DNA of 42,274 nt from Theionarchaea archaeon (lineage in GTDB: Archaea; Methanobacteriota_B; Thermococci; Methanofastidiosales; SZ-28-30), in contig JACVGT010000006.1 of assembly GCA_018992685.1 (NCBI GenBank), positions 1 through 42,274 of the forward strand, read 5' to 3'. The notes under the pieces were generated by a model. The model was given only the letters and a program-made list of their open reading frames with translations. It was not told the DNA's origin and ran no database searches. Shown one piece after another: positions 33,601 to 42,269 of this stretch (positions within the stretch are counted from its first letter, which is position 1; each line of letters opens with the position of its first letter). The translations under genes and the position numbers were made by a program.

Positions 33601-36214
33601 TGTCACAGACCCTGGAGGACACACAACGACCTTTGGGTATTCGGCTGATTATGGACATGCCTACTTGACGAGTATTACCAATGCGCTTGGACACACAGCA
33701 TCTGCAACGTATGATTCTTCGACAGGAAGGATTCTCTCTTCAACAGATCCAAAGGGGAATACCGTCGCCTTTGAGTATGACCTCATGGGCAGAATAACAA
33801 AACGTATCCATGCAGATCTTTCAGAGGTTGAAGCTGTCTACGACGATTCGAATCTCATTGTTACTATCTTTGATGAACTGGATCACTACACCAAGACGCG
33901 CTACGACAAGATTGGCAGGCTCGTGCAGACTGACTACTACTTGAATGATACGCTCTATGCCACAGAGGTCTTCACGTACAACTACCTGGACAAGCACGTA
34001 TCGTATACAGATCCCCTCCTTCAAACGTACTACAATGAGTATGATTTCCTGGGCAGGACAGTTAAAACCACAAAGCCTGATAGCACGTTCACGACAACGC
34101 AGTACGATGACACCAACAATGTGAAGACGGTTCTTGACGAGAATGAGCACAAGAAGCAGTACAAGTATGACTGGATGGGCAGACTGCTGTGGGTAAGAGA
34201 ATTCATTGATGAAACCACCTACTATCTCACCGAGAGTACCTACAATGAGACAGGAAACATCACATCCATAACGGATGCCAATGGAACCACCACGAGCTGT
34301 GAGTATGACGCTCTTTTCGGCATGACGAGAACTTTATATCCAGACAGCACAACGGAAATCTTTGCCTACGATGTCGTGGGGAATTTCACATCGTATACAG
34401 ATGCCAATGGAAACACCACGAGCTATCAGTACAATGCTGTCTCGCAGCTGATCTCAGTTGAGTTTTCAGACGAATCATCTGTGGAACTTGACTATGATGC
34501 AAACGGTAACCGCACCCTCATGGTGGATCCAGCTGGAACTTCAACGTATGTGTACGACAACAGGAACCGCTTGTGTCAGGAGACGAGGACTATCGACGGA
34601 ATAGCATACACTGTCGGGAGACAATTCGACATAGCCTCTCGCACAGTGGCCACAACGTACCCCGAAGGAACGACCGTCACTTTTGTATACGACGATCTCA
34701 ATCGACTGACTTCCATTTCAGGCTACGCTGACTTCACTTACAACGCGAAATCTCAGGTTGAGAGTGTTGCCTATGCAAATGGTGTTCAACTGAGTATTTC
34801 CTACGGACCGTGCTGCAGCCAGCCGGCACGATTTCTTGCAACGAAGAGCGGAGCCACTCTCCTGGATCTGCTCTACACCTACGATGACGCAGATAATATA
34901 CTGGAAATCGAGAAATACATCTTCAATCCCGAAACACAGGTGCTCGAGGACTCTGTTGATCAATACACGTACGACTGGCTGGATCGAATAGTGACAGCGT
35001 CAGGTGATTTTGGCTCGCTCTCGTACAGCTACGATTCGGTGGGCAACAGGACGTCACTCAATGGAACGCAGTACGTGTACAACTCAATGAGTGAACTTGA
35101 ATCCACCAGTGAAGGGACGAGCTTTGCATATGACCAGAACGGGAATCTGGTCAGCAAGACCAATACTCACGTGTGGACATATCAGTACGATTTCAGCAAC
35201 CGACTTGTGGAGGCTGGCTACGATGGACAGATGATTGGCCAGTATGTGTACGATGGAGACGGAAGGCGTGTCAAGAAGACAGAATGGTCAGAATCGATGC
35301 AGGTATTCCAGAGCAGGATATACGTGTACGAGGGCATCAGCGTTCTGTATGAGAAGAATGTTGACGCAGGAATGGAAGCACTTTATATCTATGGAGCAAC
35401 TGGGCGAATTGCTGAGAAAACGGATGATATGACATTCTATTACCACAACGATTACCTGGGATCACCGAGGATTATCACAGATGAGGATGGCGTTGTAGTT
35501 ACGGGGATAGACTATCTTCCTTTTGGGGAAAGTGAGTTGAAGGGGGAGTCTGAGGACTATCTGTTCACAGGAAAAGAGGAGGATGTGTCTGAGCTGTACT
35601 ATTTTGGTGCACGGTACTATGATCCAACACTTGGGCGGTTCATCAGCAGGGATCCTATTCGAGGAGTAATGAGTGACCCGCGTAGTCTGAATCGGTACAC
35701 ATACGTTCTGAATAACCCTCTGAAATACCGTGATCCTTGGGGAGAGAAACCGGCAGATGAAGAATGCAGTTGTGAGTCAGACGTTGACGAACTTCTAGAC
35801 TTGTTGGCTGCCGCCGAAAATCAAATCAAGGAATTTGAACATGACATTGAGGAGGCAGAGTATCTTCTTGAACAGTATCAGCCACGAGTAGAGTGGTGCG
35901 ATAAAGCGCGTGAAGCCACTAGTTTCAGTATCGTTCAGAGTGTTCCAGAACTTGTTCTGACACTCTTCATATGGTACTACATAGAGGCGCCTTGCTGGAC
36001 ACAGAGAAGTGGAGTAGATAATACGCATCAACGCATAAAAGATCTGGAAAGATCAATTTCAGACCTCAAAGAGGACGCAAATAAATTCAGAGCGGAAATA
36101 AAGAAGAGGTGCTCCTGCGCGCTTCCTGAAGATGATGGGTTAGGGTCTACATCTTCAGATGATGATTCTCCGTTGCCACCAGGAGCAGGTCGTCCCGACA
36201 TTTTTGAGTGCTGA
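30665..36214 (+). CDS. Secreted giant RHS/YD-repeat protein
   Basis: A 1849-residue exported protein starting at GTG, with GAGGTGATGAA as ribosome site. Residues 1-25 are a Sec signal peptide (RTLKTSMLVVVLFVGYIAS). About 30-300 form a unique beta-rich region. DIPGRGLDLVISRIYET (near 340) is the N-terminal RHS-type motif. YD repeats such as YEYDxxGxxxxxxxxNG run from roughly 430 to 1630. The RHS core follows, with YHNDYLGSPRIITDEDG, YLFTGKEEDVSELYYFGARYYDPTLGRF and NPLKYRDPWGE, ending near 1693. The last ~155 residues are a charged helical tail with CSC motifs at 1701-1703 and 1816-1818; no known nuclease or toxin fold is recognised there. RHS shells usually encapsulate the C-terminal payload, and extracellular delivery is inferred from the signal peptide. 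Confidence 0.92.
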   Translation: MRTLKTSMLVVVLFVGYIASTQVMGTQESVSSEKALASQEGLGREKTRGKVFTFLKDIDSKEQKPFSKNAGNRGFFSDETEEQGFFSEGSEPISSLYIDPRQPSNPTINPCTNMEFDYEATSPYYKALFRDGTLRIYVAGNYIEFRLKENYLTAKESTRIAEEPSVKENCLSVSENTISVSEIFEAIDLSYRVGSSQIEEALTVKQFRSIERLIYEISWEGLTPEVQDDGSIIFSGDKPLLVILPPSMTDAQGDECRDLHYELIETENGHELHKVVDEKGVEWLQHAHFPVVLDPLVETIEDAWESSGFTPYGKYFDNFQEHVNILNGHLIVSQTDLDIPGRGLDLVISRIYETPAVFYQAEPYDYTAPPVNVGIGWRLDFPYVGEEYLYSWGGGIYKIEWSGDTFTNHTGSHFVLVKNADNTYTLTGANGTVCEFDTTGKITHMRDLDQNTITFNYTSGTLTSITDTIGRTATLSYSGGYLSAISYNGTVIEYGINGYGNLVWVDDVLDRRTTYSYDSGWTEWFYYGSGYALKENLYLLTQIGYPTGGYSQYEYDRFSYNDLYGGSSCLDYYKYFATDQRVYETTQARHNVYSFYGNFDIISDCDVTTKDEYDITQGLYDFSLDTSSGLVVQMALENASQATIRKYAFTYSSQKQLKEVEVYNDGATLSYVKYYAYDDWGNLIYSKDPEGHEEFFSYAHTSTSGFFVNYSGTVVQTFTNAFSNDPVPDSVHTVLIGMAEKQDGTHVRETYFEYDSEAHPTQEKSSFGAYTTWLTVSGTFNEKTGSTSFPVDLTGHTVVGNAVLRIAGLPSDDTYTETHSVQCNTNPSVQCTWNGGYWLGKYYSVLWMFCSFPLDCDSGRVSIGPFVHYPGTFGYQSYTTNPSLGGKSNSFAVTTYWKAYPAEVQYNLDGSDWTTVTTNLRNSAAQVAVPITDGTHTLNFTESSSLKTKFSWTLYVPVDTTPETYITTTAYDAYGNVESVTDPGGHTTTFGYSADYGHAYLTSITNALGHTASATYDSSTGRILSSTDPKGNTVAFEYDLMGRITKRIHADLSEVEAVYDDSNLIVTIFDELDHYTKTRYDKIGRLVQTDYYLNDTLYATEVFTYNYLDKHVSYTDPLLQTYYNEYDFLGRTVKTTKPDSTFTTTQYDDTNNVKTVLDENEHKKQYKYDWMGRLLWVREFIDETTYYLTESTYNETGNITSITDANGTTTSCEYDALFGMTRTLYPDSTTEIFAYDVVGNFTSYTDANGNTTSYQYNAVSQLISVEFSDESSVELDYDANGNRTLMVDPAGTSTYVYDNRNRLCQETRTIDGIAYTVGRQFDIASRTVATTYPEGTTVTFVYDDLNRLTSISGYADFTYNAKSQVESVAYANGVQLSISYGPCCSQPARFLATKSGATLLDLLYTYDDADNILEIEKYIFNPETQVLEDSVDQYTYDWLDRIVTASGDFGSLSYSYDSVGNRTSLNGTQYVYNSMSELESTSEGTSFAYDQNGNLVSKTNTHVWTYQYDFSNRLVEAGYDGQMIGQYVYDGDGRRVKKTEWSESMQVFQSRIYVYEGISVLYEKNVDAGMEALYIYGATGRIAEKTDDMTFYYHNDYLGSPRIITDEDGVVVTGIDYLPFGESELKGESEDYLFTGKEEDVSELYYFGARYYDPTLGRFISRDPIRGVMSDPRSLNRYTYVLNNPLKYRDPWGEKPADEECSCESDVDELLDLLAAAENQIKEFEHDIEEAEYLLEQYQPRVEWCDKAREATSFSIVQSVPELVLTLFIWYYIEAPCWTQRSGVDNTHQRIKDLERSISDLKEDANKFRAEIKKRCSCALPEDDGLGSTSSDDDSPLPPGAGRPDIFEC

Positions 36215-36234
36215 ACAGTGCGAACAGCTCTTCC

Positions 36235-36258
36235 TATTTTTTTCTTTTTTTCCCTTTT
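36235..36258 (+). terminator. T-run terminator after the RHS gene
   Basis: CTATTTTTTTCTTTTTTTCCC lies about 20 bases after the stop. The rest of the gap to 36560 holds no credible gene on either strand; I see nothing else in it. Confidence 0.6.
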
Positions 36259-36564
36259 GCCAATACTACTGATATCTGCATATTTTGTGGCGCCTCCAAA
36301 GGATTTGCAGAAATTACCTGCATGTCGATCTAGGACATATTTTCTCATCTGGGATATTTCGATGCCCCGGACTTGGACAGGATTAATCTGATAGCAACGC
36401 GAGACACTGCTTGCCAGCTGAATTATCTATGATCAACATCACTTTTTGCAGTTCCTGAGCAAAATTCATTTGGAGACACTGCATACCTGATCCTAGTTTT
36501 CCGTAGAATGGGAGTTGTACTCTTTCTAGAAGTGTCTAGGTTTGCACAAAGGAGATCACACCCA

Positions 36565-36575
36565 ACTTTTATGAA
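36565..36575 (+). promoter_or_regulatory. TATA-like element before the unknown plus-strand gene
   Basis: ACTTTTATGAA, with expected transcription start near 36597, 15-40 bases before the candidate start codons. Confidence 0.4.
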
Positions 36576-36611
36576 GAGTAAAGACAAGGAAGAGATAGCG
36601 TAACACCCGAA

Positions 36612-37370
36612 TTGTGTAAGCAGGAGGTGAGACAAATCACTGAAAAGAAAATCATTCAAAGGCAAATCGCTGAAAGATCTTATGTGAGTGTTACGGTTGC
36701 GACTCCTACTTTGAGTAGAGCAGAGGACTTGATAAGAGGTACATCATATAATGGCAAAGCAGGTTCATATCCCTTATATGCATTCTTTCTCTATAGTGAT
36801 ATGGATGAAGATCTCGCTGAATTCATAAAAAAGAAAGGATATTGGCTCCATTGTTTGAGTGGCGACGATTGCCTTATCGGCGCATTCGAAAACCCAGAAG
36901 ACTGGGGGAGAGGGTGGAAAAATCACTGGCAGGAAAAGCTCGGTTTTTTGTATTGGTCAGCTCAAGAAGAATGGACGAAATTGGAGGCATGTGACCGAAA
37001 TCTAGCATTCTGTTTGGCTGACAATCTGGGGATTGAGAAAAATGCTTTGCCATGCATGGTCTTTGCAGAATCTTCATTCAGCACAAGAATCTTGTGTTTA
37101 CCCATAGTTGCTGACAGAGACGACTATCAAAAGTACTTTCAGGACATCTTCGCTGCCGTTAGTACTGCCGCAAAAGCAGATACTGGTTGCAGACTTCAGA
37201 CCCTTCAATCTGAATGGGGAAAGATCTGGAGAAAATGGATTCTTCCTAAAAAAATTGAAAATCTGTCAGAAACAATCCAAGAATGGGGTTCCATCATTAG
37301 GGAGACGACATGCATTATCATAGGTGTTGCAGAACCTCTCAAATTCCTTTTTGGAAATAAAAGCATGTAG
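36612..37370 (+). CDS. Hypothetical protein of unknown family, start codon uncertain
   Basis: I do not recognise this ~245-252 residue protein. It has no signal peptide. A conserved-looking central part (YPLYAFFLYSDMDEDLAEFI, then LHCLSGDDCLIGAFENP and WGRGWKNHWQEKLG) is followed by a helical tail and a final hydrophobic stretch (TTCIIIGVAEPLKFLF). The start is unclear. A strong ribosome site GGAGGTGA (36623-36630) is followed five bases later by an in-frame ATC (36636); the in-frame alternatives, TTG at 36612 and GTG at 36627, lie before or inside that site. It lies between the RHS gene and the nuclease-STAND operon, in AT-richer DNA. It could be an RHS-associated partner or a defence-island gene; neither is shown. 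Confidence 0.65.
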   Translation: MCKQEVRQITEKKIIQRQIAERSYVSVTVATPTLSRAEDLIRGTSYNGKAGSYPLYAFFLYSDMDEDLAEFIKKKGYWLHCLSGDDCLIGAFENPEDWGRGWKNHWQEKLGFLYWSAQEEWTKLEACDRNLAFCLADNLGIEKNALPCMVFAESSFSTRILCLPIVADRDDYQKYFQDIFAAVSTAAKADTGCRLQTLQSEWGKIWRKWILPKKIENLSETIQEWGSIIRETTCIIIGVAEPLKFLFGNKSM

Positions 37371-37430
37371 TTTTGATTGGGCTTTCTCGAAGCTCTCAGA
37401 ATGATTGAAAGTTCTTCTTGATCATTTCAT

Positions 37431-37622
37431 TCAAGTCACCTTGCTTTCTTCAAATAGATCTCTTTCTGTGATCTCTATTCGTGTACCTTTAACAGCATAG
37501 ATATTCTCAATACTCCAGAAACAAGTATCTATGATATATTCATCGTCCCTATGTGAAGCAGCTATTTCTCTTATAATTGGTATGCCAATGAATATTCTTC
37601 TTGCCAAATATCCAGCCAGCAT
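37431..37622 (-). CDS. Small hypothetical protein, third gene of the nuclease-STAND operon
   Basis: A 63-residue protein with no recognised family. It contains a hydrophobic/basic N-terminus (LAGYLARRIFIGIPII) and a predicted strand-rich C-terminal part (NIYAVKGTRIEITERDLFEE). The ribosome site AGGTGA sits five bases before the ATG, which supports it as a true gene. It follows the 255-residue gene after 31 bases on the same strand. It is convergent with the unknown plus-strand gene. A role linked to the STAND protein is inferred only from the operon. Confidence 0.6.
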   Translation of the reverse strand: MLAGYLARRIFIGIPIIREIAASHRDDEYIIDTCFWSIENIYAVKGTRIEITERDLFEESKVT

Positions 37623-37653
37623 TTTTTCACCTGTCCATTCGATCCACCGATAC

Positions 37654-38421
37654 CTAGACGCGTGAACCTACATCAATCATTTCCTTCTCTAAACATCTTG
37701 CCAAATATCTCATAATATCGATCACAACTTCAATAATCATCTCAGTTGTCATTCTTGGCGCTGGACCGGGATGTGGTCCCCCGTAACTAAGAAATCTACT
37801 CAAATCACTGGTCAGTTTCCTTAAATTCTTCAAAAACTCCTTATTCTCCTCTAGGTCTTTTAGTTCTATATTCTTTATGAATTTATCCCTGAGTATCTGA
37901 ACTGCATTTCTCAATGAGGTTCTTGCACCTTCAACATCATTTTCCTCCAGCCTTGAATGAGAATCAAAGAGATAGCTTGCAGCCTTATCCAAGATATCAT
38001 TCTTAACGACAAAGGATATCAACCTCTCTTCAATTCTTGACAGTGTTCCAGCAATTCTTTCTGAGCTGTAGTCAAGAGCTTTGATCTCAAAAGGAAAAAC
38101 AGGCTCACCGTTGTAGTCCACAACCAGGATTGAGATTGTGTAGTTTCTAGCCACATTGAGATCTAGTACATCCTTTTCAGGAAATGCTATACGGGGCACC
38201 CAGATTTTTTCCAGCATATCAAAGTAATTTTCTGGTTCTAGCTCCAATTTCCTCATGGGTTTGAATCTTTTTATCAGCTTGTTATTGTTATCAACAATCT
38301 CAATTATAAAAAACCTTAGAATCCCTCCTTTACTAATGAAAGGAAGTAATCGATATAGATTCTTTAGGTTTACGCAAAGACCTTCCTCAAATTCGATTCT
38401 CTCAGTCACAATAGCTGGCAT
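37654..38421 (-). CDS. Hypothetical protein, second gene of the nuclease-STAND operon
   Basis: A 255-residue soluble protein I cannot assign. The N-terminal ~120 residues look beta-rich (RIEFEEGLCVNLKNLYRLL, LRFFIIEIVDNNNKLIKRF, TISILVVDYNGEPVFPF), as in an immunoglobulin- or C2-like sandwich. Residues 125-255 are helical (SRIEERLISFVVKNDILDKA, ARTSLRNAVQILRDKFI, and a final MIIEVVIDIMRYLARCLEKE). GGTGA seven bases before the ATG is the ribosome site. It starts 41 bases after the stop of the 1268-residue STAND gene, so the two are probably co-transcribed. Candidate roles are a sensor, adaptor or regulator of the NTPase; none is shown by motif. Confidence 0.75.
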   Translation of the reverse strand: MPAIVTERIEFEEGLCVNLKNLYRLLPFISKGGILRFFIIEIVDNNNKLIKRFKPMRKLELEPENYFDMLEKIWVPRIAFPEKDVLDLNVARNYTISILVVDYNGEPVFPFEIKALDYSSERIAGTLSRIEERLISFVVKNDILDKAASYLFDSHSRLEENDVEGARTSLRNAVQILRDKFIKNIELKDLEENKEFLKNLRKLTSDLSRFLSYGGPHPGPAPRMTTEMIIEVVIDIMRYLARCLEKEMIDVGSRV

Positions 38422-38462
38422 GTTGACTCACCTAGTTTTACTATTGATGATTTGGGAGTAGT

Positions 38463-41400
38463 TCACATCCTAGGATATAGCAATTCCTCATCGTGTTTTC
38501 GTTGGATATCAATCAGCATATCAATTTCTTCTATCTTTCTTTCAATCAATATTCTTATTCTTCCCGGTCTAATATTTTCATGGATTTTCTTGTACAGCTC
38601 TCTCTTTTGGATCAATTCTGGAGGTGGTTCACCCAGTTTTGAAATCCAAGCCATACCAGTATCCATTCCATGATCGAGTAGTTCTTCCACTTCTTTGAGC
38701 TCCTCTGAAGTTCTGGCCCCTTCCATAATCCTGATTAGTAAATCAGCCGTGTCTTCGTTGAAGGGTAAGAGTCGAAGTATTATCATAACGTTTCTGGCGT
38801 TACCAGCTTCAAGCTGTCTGTCTGTATACTCTTCAAGGTACAGTTTTCCATCCGCACTGCTGAAAGATTTTGCTTGTTCCATCAGACGTCTCAGTTCGTG
38901 CACTCCTAGACCCCTTTCATACCATTCGATGACTCTTTCCACGAGTCTCACATAATCTCTAAAGGATTTAATCTGACTTTCTATACAATCATCATCTTCA
39001 AAGGGAATGATATCGTATCTCTGACTCACTATTCCATTTCCTTTGGCCTCTATATACTTGGAGACTCTATAATTTATGAAATCAATAACTGAATCAAGGC
39101 TATTGAAAACGAAATTCCATAATTCTCCAGCGAGCCACTGAAACACTGGCACATCCTTCAATTTACATAACAATTCTTTTCGAAAGCTTTCTTTTGATCT
39201 TCCTTCAAAAGATGCAAGGTCTCCACTGCAATCATGAAGAACGAGTCCTAAGTTCTCTATTGTGCTGTCTCTCAGGACACCTTTTTCTGAGATAGTTAAA
39301 CATAGCAGTCTAAAAAAGGAATCGTGATTCTTGTTTTTATCAGGAAGAAGGAGATCTGCGAAGCGGATTACTCTATCTCTGATTTCTGGACTTTGCTTTG
39401 CCAACTTTGATAGCCAGTCTTCCAGAGTGGAGTTTGGAATATCATGTCTCCTGAGCAGCCTTAGGAAGTTGTCAATTTTGGAAATAGGTGTGATGGGAAG
39501 CTCGGAGAGCACCTCATCTGCCAATCCATATATAAAATCGCTGTTCAAATCGGCTAGAGCAAAATCGATTTCATTCTTGAATCTCCCTGGAACTAATTCC
39601 CAAAGTTCCCTGTCTTCTCGTATAATGAAAAATGGTCTTGATTTTAAGCTGACCCACCACGTAATTATAGGAGGATTATGTCTGACATCATCTTGAGATA
39701 TTTTTTCATCCATAAGTCTCAGGAAGTCTATTATTTCCGTTTCACTTTTGTATTTCTTACTAAGAGAATCAATTAACTGTCTAAAGTCCTCTAATTTTGG
39801 GTGGACAAATCTATCCATGGACATGTGAACAAACCAGTGCCATTTGCTTTCAATAGGTGCTTTCCTTTCTAATGAGCAGAAGTCTTCAAAAGCGTATTGG
39901 GGAGAGACAAAATGCCGGTAAACCATGTATTCAATGCTTCGTGGAAATGTTCGTAAATACTCCTCAACTCTTTTCGTTCCTGGCTTGTCCATAGCCCACC
40001 AATTCAGGAACAGATCTTCTATCGCACTCAAGAGTTTGAAATCGGTTTGGGGAGATATCAATTCGCCGACATCTTCAATGATTTCCTCTCTTTCGGCATT
40101 TGTTTTACTCAACAACGGTATGTTTTCTGCCGGCGTGTTGCCCAAGTTTCCTTTGCCTATGTTTCCCGCTATTTCGATAGCTGTCAGTCTGACTTCTAGT
40201 GATTGATGTCTAATCATCTCCTTCAGAATCTGCATCGCTCTATCTCTCATCCTCTGCACTTCGAATGTATTTTTCATTACTTTTGCACCAAAAGTCATTC
40301 CTCCAATGGTAGGTCTTGTATATTGGTGAGAAATCGCCAGTACCTCAGACAGCCCAGCTGAAATCAGTGTCAGTCTGCCACTTCTGGGATCATGTAACCA
40401 CTCAGCAAGAATGTCCAACGTTTCATGTATTTCATTGGTATTATTGAATGGAGGAGAAACAGAATCCCTGATCAGAGATACTGGTTTCCAGTTGTCAAAA
40501 TGCTCCTCAATGCCCTTCATTTTGATCTCACCAATTATCTCTACAACGTCTTTTCTCATAGAAGATATTCTCATTAGTTTTCTAATTACTGGACCAAAGT
40601 CATCGGCCTTCAGAGGAGCTTCCGTATTCAAGTAAACACGCACTAACGCAAGAGCACATTCAGGGACAATATTAGCTATTTTTCCAGCTAAATCCAGTTT
40701 TCTGGCTTTCGAATCAGCTGAAGTACTTTTAGCCTTTTCAACCCAGGAATAGATGACTCTTGACAAGGGATTCCGAATACTTTCGTTTTCAGAATAGTTG
40801 GCCGCTGCCTCTAAGTTTACAAACAGCTTTTCAGGTGAGATGGGCAATAATTCCTGTACTAGTTTTTCAATTTTGTCCATACTCATTTTTTCTAGTTGGT
40901 GGGCAAGATAGAGATCACCTTTCATATCTGGATTGAATCTATAGGAACGTCCTATCGTTCTTAAGATTCCGGTCTCTTGCAGTCTTTCAATTGCCTCTTC
41001 CATGTTCTTGCTAAGTTTTGTAGTTAAAAAATTAAAAACGTTGTCATTTTGTGAAAAAGGAACTAGAAAAACGAGATATGTTAAGAAATTTTCTAATTCA
41101 AGATTTTGAACGTCTCTTAAACATTTTCTTGCTTCAAAATACATTTCATTTGCAATTTTCTCTTTAATCTTCTTCAAGTCTACACTGGTGTCTTTCCTGA
41201 GTATCCTGCCTATCTGCACTATCAAATAGGGGTTGGAACAAGATGCAGCAATTGTCGCCTCATTCTCAATCACTTCACCTCCACAAACTAATCTCAGAAG
41301 TCTGACTAAATCCTCTCTTGACCAATCTGTGATCTTCGTTGCATCATAATGCTCTTCGAGTCTCAGCTCGCTTATTATGTTATAGACAGATTCAAATCCG

Positions 41401-42269
41401 GATGTTCTCAGTGCCAAGATCAGTTTGACCGAGTCACTCCTAGATCTGACAATAGATGAGAGTGGTTTGATTTCTTCTAGATACCTATCTGCGTCATCGA
41501 GAATCAAGAGGTACTTCCTGCCTTCTACTATTTCATCTTGAAAAGCATCCTGCACTTCTCGACGTCCTGGCCATATCATCCACAACTGCCTTTCACGATC
41601 TGTTTCATGAGTAATCTCAGCAATTTCTTTTAGCAGGTGAGACTTACCGTAGCCACCGGGAGAATGAATCAAATATATATACTTGCTTTCAGAACGTATG
41701 AATAATTTTGCTTCTCTGAGATAATCATGAAATCTGGGAATTTCGGTGACAGATACGTCGAGCAGATGCTTTTCAGTTTCACTGAAATATTCACATGAAG
41801 GAACAAACATGGGGTATTGGGGGTATCCAAAAAAGTGGTACCTCAGGTAAGGCTGTAGCTCAATTCTTCTCTCTAATTCCTCTCTATGCCAGACTTTCAA
41901 AGTAATTAATCCGTTATCATTCAGTTTTTCGAGTTCCTTCACTTGATTCACAGTGAGAACGGCATTTGTAGCAATCCTTAAATGATTAACCTCATTGTCT
42001 CTGGCCTTTTGGAGTTCCTCTTTTATTTCCTTGGTCAGATGGGAATAAGCATCAGTATGAGATTTTAATGTCCATTTTGATTGAATAGACCATGATCCTT
42101 CCTCATTCTCATAATCATAATAACCTCCATAACGGCCATCCCACCCTCCGTCTGCACCGATGTAAGGACTGCTCGGTATAAATCCAGGGGATCCACATTC
42201 TAAGGCAAATAAGTGATTAATTAGCCTTTGGAAAATATGGTAGTTGTCTATCTTGCTCCAATCAAGCAT
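38463..42269 (-). CDS. PDDEXK nuclease-STAND NTPase protein, Avs-like antiviral defence candidate
   Basis: A 1268-residue protein in three parts. Residues 1-130 resemble a PDDEXK nuclease of the Mrr/Cap4 kind: an N-terminal helix FQRLINHLFALE, metal-binding GADGGWDG (Asp40, Asp44) and a QxK catalytic pair in SIQSKW (Gln63, Lys65). Residues 185-400 are a P-loop NTPase: SPGGYGKS (Walker A, Lys209), LLILDDAD (Walker B, Asp258-Asp259), a LALRTSGF sensor-like strand and a winged-helix-like region. Residues 400-1268 are helical repeats. This nuclease-NTPase-repeat plan is that of STAND defence proteins such as Avs, where the repeats bind a viral protein and the nuclease cuts DNA. Only five bases lie upstream, so the start at 42269 is not confirmed. 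The DNA is AT-richer than the core genes. Confidence 0.82.
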   Translation of the reverse strand: MLDWSKIDNYHIFQRLINHLFALECGSPGFIPSSPYIGADGGWDGRYGGYYDYENEEGSWSIQSKWTLKSHTDAYSHLTKEIKEELQKARDNEVNHLRIATNAVLTVNQVKELEKLNDNGLITLKVWHREELERRIELQPYLRYHFFGYPQYPMFVPSCEYFSETEKHLLDVSVTEIPRFHDYLREAKLFIRSESKYIYLIHSPGGYGKSHLLKEIAEITHETDRERQLWMIWPGRREVQDAFQDEIVEGRKYLLILDDADRYLEEIKPLSSIVRSRSDSVKLILALRTSGFESVYNIISELRLEEHYDATKITDWSREDLVRLLRLVCGGEVIENEATIAASCSNPYLIVQIGRILRKDTSVDLKKIKEKIANEMYFEARKCLRDVQNLELENFLTYLVFLVPFSQNDNVFNFLTTKLSKNMEEAIERLQETGILRTIGRSYRFNPDMKGDLYLAHQLEKMSMDKIEKLVQELLPISPEKLFVNLEAAANYSENESIRNPLSRVIYSWVEKAKSTSADSKARKLDLAGKIANIVPECALALVRVYLNTEAPLKADDFGPVIRKLMRISSMRKDVVEIIGEIKMKGIEEHFDNWKPVSLIRDSVSPPFNNTNEIHETLDILAEWLHDPRSGRLTLISAGLSEVLAISHQYTRPTIGGMTFGAKVMKNTFEVQRMRDRAMQILKEMIRHQSLEVRLTAIEIAGNIGKGNLGNTPAENIPLLSKTNAEREEIIEDVGELISPQTDFKLLSAIEDLFLNWWAMDKPGTKRVEEYLRTFPRSIEYMVYRHFVSPQYAFEDFCSLERKAPIESKWHWFVHMSMDRFVHPKLEDFRQLIDSLSKKYKSETEIIDFLRLMDEKISQDDVRHNPPIITWWVSLKSRPFFIIREDRELWELVPGRFKNEIDFALADLNSDFIYGLADEVLSELPITPISKIDNFLRLLRRHDIPNSTLEDWLSKLAKQSPEIRDRVIRFADLLLPDKNKNHDSFFRLLCLTISEKGVLRDSTIENLGLVLHDCSGDLASFEGRSKESFRKELLCKLKDVPVFQWLAGELWNFVFNSLDSVIDFINYRVSKYIEAKGNGIVSQRYDIIPFEDDDCIESQIKSFRDYVRLVERVIEWYERGLGVHELRRLMEQAKSFSSADGKLYLEEYTDRQLEAGNARNVMIILRLLPFNEDTADLLIRIMEGARTSEELKEVEELLDHGMDTGMAWISKLGEPPPELIQKRELYKKIHENIRPGRIRILIERKIEEIDMLIDIQRKHDEELLYPRM

